Assembly: GCF_900115955.1 (NCBI RefSeq)
Contig: NZ_FOYL01000002.1
Span: forward strand, 992,001-1,056,000
From: Lentzea waywayandensis
GTDB taxonomy: Bacteria; Actinomycetota; Actinomycetes; Mycobacteriales; Pseudonocardiaceae
Reading direction: 5' to 3'
Length of the DNA: 64,000 bases
A program made the position numbers and the translations under genes. Below are positions 7,732 through 15,772 of the stretch, in pieces. The notes under the pieces are model-generated. The model did no database searches and was not told the origin of the DNA. It saw nothing but the letters and a program-made list of their open reading frames with translations. The first letter of the stretch is position 1. Each line of letters opens with the position of its first letter.

Positions 7732-10557
7732 GTGGTTTCCGAGTTCGTGCCCGCCGTCGATCGGCTGCCTTTTCGCGACTCCGCGCTGTCGACGCGCAAG
7801 CGCATCGACGATCTTCTGGCGCGGCTCACGCTCGACGAGCGGATCGCGATGCTGCACCAGTACTCACCGGCCGTGCCCCGCCTCGGTGTGGCCGCGTTCC
7901 GCACCGGGTCGGAGGCGCTGCACGGCGTCGCGTGGCTGGGCTCCGCCACCGTGTTCCCCCAGGCGGTCGGGCTGGGCGCGACCTGGGACGAGGAGCTGGT
8001 GCGCCGCGTCGCCGAAGCCACCTCGGTCGAGCTGAGGGCGTTCCACTACCACCGCCCGGCCGCCGTCGGCACGGGCAGGAACAGCCTTCAGGCATGGGCT
8101 CCGGTGCTGAACCTGCTGCGCGACCCCCGCTGGGGCCGCAACGAGGAGGGCTACTCCGAGGACCCGGTGCACACCGCGCGGATCGGCACGGCGTTCTGCC
8201 ACGGTCTCGCGGGCGAGCACCACCGGTTCCTGCGCGCGGCCCCGGTGCTCAAGCACTTCCTGGCCTACAACAACGAGGACGACCGCTGCGTCACCTCCTC
8301 CGGCCTGCGCCCGCGCGTGCTCCAGGAGTACGACCTCGCGGCCTTCCGCCCCGTGGTCGCCTCGGGCGCCGCCACCGGCGCCATGGCCGGCTACAACCTG
8401 GTCAACGGCCGCCCGTGCCACGTGACACCGCTCATCGGGACGGAACTGCGCCGCTGGGCCGAGCCGACCGGACACGAGCTGTTCGTGGTCAGCGACGCGG
8501 AGGCGCCGTCCAACCTGGTGGACCCGGAGCACTACTTCGACGACCACGCCGAGTCCCACGCCGCCGCGCTCAGGGCGGGCATCGACAGCTTCACCGACCA
8601 CGGCGAGGACAGCGCCGTGCCGATCGGCAGGCTCCGCGAGGCGCTGGAGCGCGGCCTGATCGACGAGGAGGACGTGGACCGCGCCGTGCGCCGGCAGCTG
8701 GAGATCCGCTTCCGCCTCGGCGAGTTCGACCCCGATCTCGACCCGTACGCCACCATCGGCCCCGAGGTCATCGGCTGCGCCGAGCACCGCGCCCTCGCGC
8801 TGCGGTCCGCGACCGAGTCGGTCGTGCTGCTGCGCAACGAAGGACTGCTCCCGCTCGACGCGGGCAGCACGTCGCGGATCGCCGTGATCGGCCCGCTCGC
8901 CGACATGGTGTGCGAGGACTGGTACAGCGGCACGCTTCCGTACCAGGTGACCGTCGCGAGTGGACTCCAGGCCGTGCTGGGCGAAGGCGGCGAGGTGGTC
9001 GTCGCGGACGGCTCGGACCGGATCGCGCTGCGCTCGCGCACCAGCGGCGAGCTGCTGGGCAAGACGCCGTTCGACGTCGTCGACTGGGGCGACGGCGTGC
9101 TGACGCTGCGGTCGGCGGAGTCCGGGCGCTACCTGAGCCTCCAGGACACCTCGCTGGCCGCCGACCAGGAGCTGATCAAGAGCTGGGAGGTCCGCGAGAC
9201 GTTCCGCCTCGTGCCCGCCGAAGACTCGGTGTTGCTGCAGAACGTGCTCACGGGCCGGTACGCCGTCGTCGATCCCGTCGACGGCAGGGTGACCGTCACC
9301 GCCCAGACCGCCGACGCCGCCGAACGCTGGGAGCGCGAGGTCCTGCGCGACGGCACCGCGGAGGCACTGGCCGCCGCGCTGTCGGCCGACGTCGCGGTGG
9401 TGGTCCTCGGCAACCACCCGCTGATCCACGGACGGGAGACCGAGGACCGCGCGGGAATCGCGCTCCCGGCCGCCCAGGACGCGCTGCTGCGCGCGGTCGC
9501 GGGAGTCCGGCCGGACACGGCTCTGGTCGTGATGAGCAGCTACCCGTACGCCCTGGACTGGGCGGACGAGCACGTGCCCGCCGTGGTGTGGACGTCGCAC
9601 GGCGGGCAGGAGACGGGCCGGGCGCTGGCCGCCGTCCTGCTCGGCGAGGCCGAACCCGCCGGACGGCTGCCGCAGACCTGGTACCGCGGCGACGACGCGC
9701 TGCCGCACCCGCTCGACTACGACATCATCAAGGCCGGCTGGACCTACCAGTACCACCGCGCCACGCCGCTGTACCCCTTCGGCCACGGCCTCTCCTACAC
9801 CGGTTTCGCCCACCGCGACCTGATCCTGTCGTCGAACACCGCCAGCCCGGACAGCGCGATCGACCTCTCGGTGACGCTGGCCAACACCGGAGCCAGGCAC
9901 GGAAGCGACGTCGTCCAGCTCTACGTCCGCGCGCTGCACGCGCGGTACGAGGCCCCGCTGCTGCGGCTCGCCGACTTCCGCAAGGTCACGCTGGCTCCCG
10001 GTGAGAGCCGGGTCCTGTCCTTCCGGCTGCCCGTGGACCGGCTCGCCCACTGGGACGTCGCGACCGGTGCGTTCGCGGTGGATCCCGGCGCCTACGAGGT
10101 TCTCGTCGCCCGGTCGGCCGGGGACGTCGTGCTCACCGCCCCGCTCACGGTGGCAGGACCGGCTCCGTCGCCTCGCGCGGGCGTCCGCCGTCTCTTCGCC
10201 GCCGACTTCGACGACCACGACAACGTGACCCTCGTCGACGCCACGCGCGTGACCGGTGACGCGGTCACCGCCACCGACGCCGATCGACCGGCCACCCTGT
10301 GGTTCGGGCGGACCGACCTGTCCGGCGCGCTCCGCGTCGAGGCGGAGGTCTCCGCGGAGAACCCCTTGGCACGACTGGAGTTCAGGACGGACGAGGGGGT
10401 GCTGGCGGAGCTCCCGGTGCCGGCCACCGGCGGCCGTTACGAGTGGACGACCGTCTCGGCGGCGCTGCCTTCGGCGGTGACGGGGGTCCACGACCTGCGA
10501 GTGGTCCTGCACGGTTCCTTCCGGCTCACGTCCTTCCGCTTCTCCACCGCAGAATGA
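7732..10557 (+). CDS. GH3 beta-glucosidase/beta-xylosidase with inserted fascin-like domain and C-terminal CBM6-like domain
   Basis: A 941-residue enzyme without a signal peptide. The GH3 N-domain carries the nucleophile in FVVSDAEAP (Asp255), and the GH3 C-domain follows. Between them residues ~425-540 form an insert with repeats such as GRYLSLQD and GRYAVVD, resembling a fascin or ricin beta-trefoil carbohydrate-contact fold. After the C-domain comes an Fn3-like region (DVVQLYVRA) and a C-terminal beta-sandwich (~830-941) resembling CBM6. GTG 7732 is preferred over the in-frame ATG at 7618 because the promoter and operator lie between them. It probably finishes xylogluco-oligosaccharides inside the cell. 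The acetylesterase follows 33 bases later. Confidence 0.87.
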   Translation: MVSEFVPAVDRLPFRDSALSTRKRIDDLLARLTLDERIAMLHQYSPAVPRLGVAAFRTGSEALHGVAWLGSATVFPQAVGLGATWDEELVRRVAEATSVELRAFHYHRPAAVGTGRNSLQAWAPVLNLLRDPRWGRNEEGYSEDPVHTARIGTAFCHGLAGEHHRFLRAAPVLKHFLAYNNEDDRCVTSSGLRPRVLQEYDLAAFRPVVASGAATGAMAGYNLVNGRPCHVTPLIGTELRRWAEPTGHELFVVSDAEAPSNLVDPEHYFDDHAESHAAALRAGIDSFTDHGEDSAVPIGRLREALERGLIDEEDVDRAVRRQLEIRFRLGEFDPDLDPYATIGPEVIGCAEHRALALRSATESVVLLRNEGLLPLDAGSTSRIAVIGPLADMVCEDWYSGTLPYQVTVASGLQAVLGEGGEVVVADGSDRIALRSRTSGELLGKTPFDVVDWGDGVLTLRSAESGRYLSLQDTSLAADQELIKSWEVRETFRLVPAEDSVLLQNVLTGRYAVVDPVDGRVTVTAQTADAAERWEREVLRDGTAEALAAALSADVAVVVLGNHPLIHGRETEDRAGIALPAAQDALLRAVAGVRPDTALVVMSSYPYALDWADEHVPAVVWTSHGGQETGRALAAVLLGEAEPAGRLPQTWYRGDDALPHPLDYDIIKAGWTYQYHRATPLYPFGHGLSYTGFAHRDLILSSNTASPDSAIDLSVTLANTGARHGSDVVQLYVRALHARYEAPLLRLADFRKVTLAPGESRVLSFRLPVDRLAHWDVATGAFAVDPGAYEVLVARSAGDVVLTAPLTVAGPAPSPRAGVRRLFAADFDDHDNVTLVDATRVTGDAVTATDADRPATLWFGRTDLSGALRVEAEVSAENPLARLEFRTDEGVLAELPVPATGGRYEWTTVSAALPSAVTGVHDLRVVLHGSFRLTSFRFSTAE

Positions 10558-10590
10558 GATCCGCACGCCGACCCGCCTGAAGGAGCCTCG

Positions 10591-11568
10591 ATGCCGCTGA
10601 CGGACGCCCCACTCGACGAACTCGTCGTCTACCGCCCGGACGTGCAGGCACCACCGGACTTCGACGCGTTCTGGGAGCGGACCCTCACCGAGGCACGCGC
10701 GGCCGGCGGCCCGGTGGAGGCCGAGCGGGTCACCGACCGGCACCTGCTGCGCACCGTCGAGGTCGCCGACGTCCGCTTCCCCGGCTTCGGCGGTGACCCG
10801 GTGGCCGCCTGGCTGCTGCGCCCGCGCGACAGCGACGGCCCGCTGCCCGTCGTCGTCACGTACCTCGGCTACAGCTGCGGCCGGGGCCTGCCCACCGAGC
10901 ACCTGCTGTGGTCCGCCGCCGGGTACGCCCAGCTCGTGGTCGACAGCCGCGGTCAGGGCCACGACACCCCGGACCGCGTGGCGGGCGGGGGCACCCAGTG
11001 GGCCAAGGGCTTCATGACCCGCGGCATCGACTCACCGGACGACTACTACTACCGGCGGCTCGTCACCGACTGCGTCCGCGCGGTGGACGCGGTCCCGCAC
11101 CTGCCTGGGCTGGACCCGGAGCGGGTGGTCGTCGCGGGCGGCAGCCAGGGCGGAGGGCTGACCATCGCCGTCGCCGGGCTGGCGCGGGACCGCGTCGCGG
11201 CCGCGCTGCCGGACGTGCCGTTCCTGTGCCACTTCCGGCGGGGGGCCGAGATGGCCGGCGAGGGCCCGTACGTCGAGATCGCGGAGTACCTGCGCTGGCA
11301 CAGCAGGCACCGGGTGGAGCCTGCCTTCACCACGCTGTCCTACTTCGACGGTGTCTGCTTCGCGCAACGGGCGACGGCGCCGGCGTTGTTCAGCGTCGGG
11401 CTGATGGACCCGATCTGCCCACCGTCCACTGTGTACGCCGCGTTCAACCACTACGCGGGCGGGGACCGGACCATGACCGTGTGGCCGTTCGCCGACCACG
11501 GTGGCGGGCACGGGTCCAACCCGGTCACGCAGCTGGAGTGGCTGCGCGACCGGGCTCTGACGCCGTGA
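10591..11568 (+). CDS. CE7 acetyl xylan esterase/cephalosporin-C deacetylase
   Basis: A 325-residue cytoplasmic alpha/beta hydrolase of family CE7. The nucleophile elbow is GGSQGG (Ser185), the acid is in GLMDPICPP (Asp273) and the base is in FADHGGGHG (His303); this spacing agrees well with characterised CE7 enzymes. RBS AAGGAG precedes the ATG. It is co-transcribed with the GH3 gene and probably removes O-acetyl groups from imported oligosaccharides so that the exo-glycosidases can act. It ends 15 bases before the convergent GH12 gene. Confidence 0.92.
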   Translation: MPLTDAPLDELVVYRPDVQAPPDFDAFWERTLTEARAAGGPVEAERVTDRHLLRTVEVADVRFPGFGGDPVAAWLLRPRDSDGPLPVVVTYLGYSCGRGLPTEHLLWSAAGYAQLVVDSRGQGHDTPDRVAGGGTQWAKGFMTRGIDSPDDYYYRRLVTDCVRAVDAVPHLPGLDPERVVVAGGSQGGGLTIAVAGLARDRVAAALPDVPFLCHFRRGAEMAGEGPYVEIAEYLRWHSRHRVEPAFTTLSYFDGVCFAQRATAPALFSVGLMDPICPPSTVYAAFNHYAGGDRTMTVWPFADHGGGHGSNPVTQLEWLRDRALTP

Positions 11569-11583
11569 TCCCTCTGTCCGGTG

Positions 11584-12273
11584 TCAGCCGAAGGAGACGG
11601 AGTAGCTGTTGGTGGTGAAGTTGAGACCGCCACTGGACGACGTGATCTCGTAGCCGAACTGGACCGAGCCGACCGTGACGTCACCGAACCAGCCGCGGTT
11701 GCGGATCCAGTCCATGACCGCCTTGATGTTGACCGTGCCGGACCCGGTGTTGGACGTGCGGACGAACGAGAACACCTGGTTCGCGCCGTTCGAACCGCGG
11801 TGGACGTCCCAGGTGTGGCCGCCCACCGACACCGTCGTCTCGCGCGCCCCGATCGGGCCGACGGGGCCGACCTTGTTCATCCACAGCATGATCTCGTAGG
11901 CGTTGTTGCCGGCCCAGATGTCGTAGGCGGTCGTGTAGGCGCCGGAGTTCGGATAGGACACGTTGAAGCTGCTCGACAGGCTCCCGAGAGAGCCCAGCCG
12001 CCGGTTCACCTGCCGTTCGGAGTGCGGGTAGGCCTTGATCCCGCCGGTGTTGGGGTGGTTCGCCCAGACGCCCCAGTTGCTGTAGGAGTTGGCCCAGACC
12101 GTCTGCGGCCCGTACCCGTTGCCCCAGATGTTGTTGCGGACCGTGTAGCCGCCGTTCGACCACGTTCCCCACCTGTCCGAGGAACTCCAGGTCGCGGCGG
12201 ACGCGGTGCCGGCGACCAGGGAGACCGTCAGGGCGGCCGCCAGCACGACAACAAATGCACGCACGATCTTCAT
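11584..12273 (-). CDS. Secreted GH12 endo-beta-1,4-glucanase/xyloglucanase
   Basis: A 229-residue secreted enzyme with a signal peptide (residues 1-26, cleavage after TASA) and a jelly-roll GH12 catalytic domain and nothing else. The nucleophile is in AYEIMLWMN (Glu127) and the acid/base in VQFGYEITSSSG (Glu209). There is no binding module. ATG 12273 is chosen for the GGAAGGGAAA site upstream; a GTG at 12294 has no ribosome site. GH12 includes both cellulases and xyloglucanases. Xyloglucanase is inferred from the side-chain-removing enzymes in the same module. An operator-like site lies upstream at 12327-12340. Confidence 0.9.
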   Translation of the reverse strand: MKIVRAFVVVLAAALTVSLVAGTASAATWSSSDRWGTWSNGGYTVRNNIWGNGYGPQTVWANSYSNWGVWANHPNTGGIKAYPHSERQVNRRLGSLGSLSSSFNVSYPNSGAYTTAYDIWAGNNAYEIMLWMNKVGPVGPIGARETTVSVGGHTWDVHRGSNGANQVFSFVRTSNTGSGTVNIKAVMDWIRNRGWFGDVTVGSVQFGYEITSSSGGLNFTTNSYSVSFG

Positions 12274-12326
12274 CTTCGATTTTCCCTTCCGCACACCATT
12301 GAACGGAATTCGCGCCGCCCGAGAAG

Positions 12327-12340
12327 CCGAAGCGATTCGC
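12327..12340 (-). promoter_or_regulatory. LacI-operator-like site upstream of GH12 gene
   Basis: CCGAAGCGATTCGC: its inner 12 bases are palindromic except one pair, and it closely matches TCGAAGCGCTTCGA. On the minus strand a TAGGTT -10-like box sits just upstream, so the site would cover the transcription start of the GH12 gene. Confidence 0.45.
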
Positions 12341-12435
12341 TGAATTCAACCTAACATCGAAATCATCGAACACACCCGAGCGAAAAAATTCGACGAGGAT
12401 TCACGGACAGGTGCGCGGCGAATCCGATTCACGCC

Positions 12436-13419
12436 TCACCCCGTCCGGCTGAACAGTTTCGGCGGCAGCAACGTGAGCGCCGGAGGGTGCTGCCCGCCCA
12501 GCTTGGCCATCAGCAGTTCGACCGCGCGCCGCCCCAGCACGTCGGCGGGCAGCCGCACCGAGGTCAGCCGCAGCTGTTCGGCCAGTTCGTCCGGGCAGAT
12601 CGCGACCACGGCGACGTCCTCCGGCACGCGGCGCCCCTCGGCACGCAGGCACTCCACGACCAGGCCCAGCACCGCCTCGTTGTGCACGACCAGCGCGGTC
12701 ATCCGCGCCAGCTCTCTGAGCAGCGTCCCGACCACCGCGCGCACGGCGTCACGGTGCCGCTCGGCGGGCAGGGCGGTCGACGCGACACCGCGCCGCATGG
12801 CCGCGGCGCTGAAACCCGCGAGCGTGCGCCGCGCGAATCCCGTGTTGCGCGCGTAGACCGCTCCCGGCGCCCCGAGGAAGCCGATGGTGCGGTGCCCGAG
12901 CTCGACGAGATGGTCGACGCACCGCGCGCCGGCCGCCTCGAAGTCCAGATCGACGCAGGTCAGGCCGTTCGCCACGGCGGGATGCCCGAGCAGGACGGCC
13001 GGGCGGCCGAGCTCGCGCAGCACCGGCACGCGCTCGTCGTCCAGCTCCACGTCCATCACCAGGAACCCGTCCACCCTGGCGGTGCCGGCGACTCGGCGGA
13101 GTCCGGCGGCGCCCTCGTCCGCGGTCACCAGCAGCACGTCCATGTCGTGCTCGCGGGCGGTGGTGACGACCGAGGAGGCGAACCGCATCACCACCGGCAG
13201 GTGCACGCCCTCCCGCAGCGGCAGAACGAGGGCCAGGACGTTCGTCCGGCTGCCGGCGAGCGCCCGCGCCCCCGCGTGCGGCTGGTAGCCGAGCAGCCGA
13301 ATGCTCTCCCCCACCCGCATTCGGGTTTCGGCCGAAACCGGGCGTTTGCCGGTCAGCACGTAGGAGACCGTGCTGGGCGCGACACCCGCGTGCCTCGCCA
13401 CGTCCACAATGGTGACCAC
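12436..13419 (-). CDS. LacI-family transcriptional repressor (module 1, copy B)
   Basis: A 327-residue LacI/GalR regulator with HTH TIVDVARHAGVAPSTVSYVL at the very N-terminus and a sugar-binding domain behind it. GTG 13419 has GGAGGT six bases upstream; the open frame continues upstream to 13755, but the operator lies in that stretch. It is clearly paralogous to the regulators at 2927 and 13637, including the VMDVELDDERVPVLRELG segment also seen at 2927. A 14-bp perfect palindrome at 13460-13473 suggests autorepression. It may control the GH12 gene downstream. Confidence 0.92.
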   Translation of the reverse strand: MVTIVDVARHAGVAPSTVSYVLTGKRPVSAETRMRVGESIRLLGYQPHAGARALAGSRTNVLALVLPLREGVHLPVVMRFASSVVTTAREHDMDVLLVTADEGAAGLRRVAGTARVDGFLVMDVELDDERVPVLRELGRPAVLLGHPAVANGLTCVDLDFEAAGARCVDHLVELGHRTIGFLGAPGAVYARNTGFARRTLAGFSAAAMRRGVASTALPAERHRDAVRAVVGTLLRELARMTALVVHNEAVLGLVVECLRAEGRRVPEDVAVVAICPDELAEQLRLTSVRLPADVLGRRAVELLMAKLGGQHPPALTLLPPKLFSRTG

Positions 13420-13459
13420 GCCGACACCTCCGGTCCCGGAGCGCCCGGACAGAATTGAA

Positions 13460-13473
13460 TCGAAGCGCTTCGA
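13460..13473. promoter_or_regulatory. Perfect palindromic LacI operator
   Basis: TCGAAGCGCTTCGA, a perfect 14-bp palindrome with the central CG expected of LacI operators, 40 bases upstream of the copy B start. It is the best-conserved member of the module 1 operator set and is placed to regulate copy B, and possibly the divergent copy C. Confidence 0.65.
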
Positions 13474-13528
13474 ACGTGGTTTCAGAATGTGACACAGGCG
13501 AAACCCGCACGTCAAGCGCAGTGCACCT

Positions 13529-13601
13529 GTTCGACGAGTTCGACCGTTGTCGCGCCGGCGTTCGACAGCTGTTCGACCACACCGGTCCCACGAACTACGA
13601 T
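13529..13601 (+). promoter_or_regulatory. Four GTTCGAC repeats and promoter of LacI copy C
   Basis: GTTCGAC occurs at 13529-13535, 13538-13544, 13560-13566 and 13571-13577, all in the same orientation. The last copy supplies a -35-like TTCGAC (13572-13577), followed after 18 bases by TACGAT (13596-13601). The repeats may be an activator site or simple iterons; no known protein is assigned. Confidence 0.4.
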
Positions 13602-13636
13602 GCTCGCGACGAACCGGCGCGACCCGAAGGACGGGC

Positions 13637-14638
13637 ATGATCACGATCAAGGAGGTCGCCCACCACGCCGGCGTCTCGATGAGCACGGTCTCGTACGTGC
13701 TGAGCGGCAAGCGCAGCATCTCCGAGGAGACCAAGCGCCGCGTCGAGCAGAGCATCGTGACCCTCGGCTACCACCCGAACGCCGGGGCGCGGGCGCTCGC
13801 GTCGAACCGGTCGCGCGTGGTCGGCCTGGTCGTGCCGCTGCACTCCGACCAGAACATGCCGATCATCATGCGGTTCGTGTCGTCGATCGTGGCGCGCGCC
13901 CGTGACCACGACTACGACGTGCTGCTGCTGACCAAGGAGGCGGGCCCCGGCGAGGCCCACCGCGTCATCGCGCGGTCCATGGCGGACGCGATCATCGTGA
14001 TGGACGTCGAGAGCGCGGATCCGCGCGTGCCGGAACTGCGTGACGTCGACGCGCCGGTGGTCCTGCTGGGCATGCCCGACGACCACGAGGGTCTGAGCTG
14101 TGTCGACCTCGACTTCGCCACTGCGGGAAGGCAGATGGCGGGCCATCTGGCGGATCGCGGTCACCGCTCGATCGCGCTGATCGGCTCGCCTCCCTCGGTC
14201 TACGAACGCGGCACGAGCTACGCCGCACGACTGCTGGCCGGATTCCAGGGCGAGACCGCCAAACGCGGTCTGCCCGCCTCGGTCCACTCGTGCGCGGCCG
14301 GCTTCGACGCGGTGTCCGAGTGCCTGGACGACGTGCTGCACCCGGACCGCGGCACCACCGGACTGGTGGTGCACAACGAGGCGATCCTCGGCACGTTGCT
14401 GCTCGAACTGCGGCGCCGGTCGCTGGACGTCCCCGGCGACCTGTCGGTGATCACGCTGTGCCCCGGCGACGTCGCGGAGACCCTGCCCGTCCCGCTCACC
14501 TCGATCGCCGTCCCCGCACAGGAACTGGGCGCGATCGCCGTCGAGATGGTGATGGCCCGCCTGGGCCGTGAACTCGCGCCGGAGGTCCGTCTCCTCCAGC
14601 CGCTGCTCACCGATCGCGGCAGTACCGCCTCCCGCTGA
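13637..14638 (+). CDS. LacI-family transcriptional repressor (module 1, copy C)
   Basis: A 333-residue LacI/GalR regulator with HTH TIKEVAHHAGVSMSTVSYVL followed by SGKRSISEETKRRV, and a sugar-binding domain. ATG 13637 has a GAAGGA site. It is divergent from copy B with a 217-bp spacer, and shares the copy A/B framework (for example VMDVESADPRVPELRDVD and LLGMPDDHEGLSCVDLDF). The upstream regulatory layout differs from copies A and B: four GTTCGAC repeats in place of a good palindrome. Target genes may include the neighbours at 14852 and 12273. Confidence 0.92.
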   Translation: MITIKEVAHHAGVSMSTVSYVLSGKRSISEETKRRVEQSIVTLGYHPNAGARALASNRSRVVGLVVPLHSDQNMPIIMRFVSSIVARARDHDYDVLLLTKEAGPGEAHRVIARSMADAIIVMDVESADPRVPELRDVDAPVVLLGMPDDHEGLSCVDLDFATAGRQMAGHLADRGHRSIALIGSPPSVYERGTSYAARLLAGFQGETAKRGLPASVHSCAAGFDAVSECLDDVLHPDRGTTGLVVHNEAILGTLLLELRRRSLDVPGDLSVITLCPGDVAETLPVPLTSIAVPAQELGAIAVEMVMARLGRELAPEVRLLQPLLTDRGSTASR

Positions 14639-14710
14639 GCCCCCGCGGTAGCCGAGAAAAGCAGGCAACGTTGTTCACCATTTTCCCGCACGGCGCGCAT
14701 TCGACGATAT

Positions 14711-14728
14711 TCGACTCGAAAGCGTCGA
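14711..14728. promoter_or_regulatory. Weak inverted repeat upstream of CBM2 lipoprotein gene
   Basis: TCGAC and GTCGA arms separated by TCGAAAGC; the inner TCGAAAGCGTCGA resembles the module 1 LacI operator with the centre disturbed. It lies 124 bases before the lipoprotein start. The functional assignment is tentative. Confidence 0.25.
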
Positions 14729-14851
14729 AGAACACTTCTCATTGACGCGAAAGATCTTCCGCGTTCCTCCGAAAGGTCGTAACCTCCCGGGATCACATCG
14801 ACCGTTCGGGCGTACTCCTCCTGGTGTTCGCCGCATCCCGGCAGAGGAAAA

Positions 14852-15760
14852 ATGACACGAGCACGAGGCGACGCGCGGACCGCTCCAGGAGCCAGACCTG
14901 GCAGGTGGCCGGCGATCGCCGTGGTCCTGCTGATCGGCGTCGCCGGCTGCGGCGGGGAGCCGGCGCCCCCTGTCGTCACCTCGACGCCGCCCGCGTTCCC
15001 CTCGATCATCGAGCCTCCGCTCAAGACCGCGTACTCCGCGACCGTCCAGACCGTCGTGGACGTCCGGACCGTGCGGCTCTCCGACGGTGAGGAGGTGCGC
15101 GTCAAGGGACTCGCCGCGCCGGCCGCGTGCTGGACCGAGGCGTCCACGACGTTCGCGAAGACGATGCTGCTCGAGAAGCCCGTCGAACGGACACCGGACG
15201 GCGAACCCGTGGTGTCGCTGCGCCTGACGGACGGCACCGACTACGCGCTGCTCGCCGTCGAGATGGGCATGGCGCGCAACGAGAATCCGGACGACCGCGC
15301 GATGCGGGAGGCGGAGGCGTCCGCGACCGCCAAGCGACTCGGGCAGTGGGGGCCGCCCTGCGTCGCTCCCAGCGCCACCGCGCCACCCGCTCCCACCGCA
15401 CCGGCCGCGTCCACGCCCGCCGCCCCGCAGGCGCCGAAGCCGGTGACCGGTTGTTCGGTCGCCTACGTCGTCACCCACGCCTGGCCCGGCGGGTTCCGCA
15501 CCGACGTCACCCTCCGCAACACCGGTGCCGCGGAGATCAACGGCTGGACGCTGCAGTGGACGTTCGCCGGCGGGCAGACGGTGTCCGAGATGTGGAACGC
15601 GACGCCGAAGCAGACGGGCAGGGACGTCTCCGCCACCGCCGTGCCGTACAACGTCGCGATCCCGGCGGGAGAGTCGTTGCTGCTGGGCTTCACCGCGTCG
15701 GGGACCAGCACCACGCCTCGTGCCTTCACCCTCAACGGGCACGCCTGTTCACTCGCCTGA
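14852..15760 (+). CDS. Lipoprotein with degenerate nuclease-like (SNase) domain and C-terminal CBM2
   Basis: A 302-residue predicted lipoprotein with lipobox GVAGC (Cys33). Residues ~60-165 resemble the OB-fold of staphylococcal-type nucleases (VVDVRTVRLSDGEEVRVKGL), but the D-G-D metal motif and the GIDAPE segment are altered (GLAAPA), so nuclease activity is unlikely. An Ala/Pro/Thr linker (171-198) leads to a CBM2 domain (201-302) closed by Cys201 and Cys299, with the aromatics (W211, W232, W236, W248) that line a cellulose/xylan surface. It would tether the cell to polysaccharide or position other enzymes. RBS AGAGGA. I know of no described protein with this pairing. Confidence 0.8.
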   Translation: MTRARGDARTAPGARPGRWPAIAVVLLIGVAGCGGEPAPPVVTSTPPAFPSIIEPPLKTAYSATVQTVVDVRTVRLSDGEEVRVKGLAAPAACWTEASTTFAKTMLLEKPVERTPDGEPVVSLRLTDGTDYALLAVEMGMARNENPDDRAMREAEASATAKRLGQWGPPCVAPSATAPPAPTAPAASTPAAPQAPKPVTGCSVAYVVTHAWPGGFRTDVTLRNTGAAEINGWTLQWTFAGGQTVSEMWNATPKQTGRDVSATAVPYNVAIPAGESLLLGFTASGTSTTPRAFTLNGHACSLA

Positions 15761-15772
15761 CGTCCCGGTGGC

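Noticed and set aside
7864-10962. Minus-strand open frame of 1032 codons opposite GH3 and CE7
   Set aside because: Shadow of the GH3/CE7 coding strand; no domain, no ribosome site, low-complexity translation.
13529-13577. GTTCGAC repeats as a CRISPR or origin iteron array
   Set aside because: Only four 7-base copies with unequal short spacing and no spacer structure, and there are no cas or replication genes nearby.
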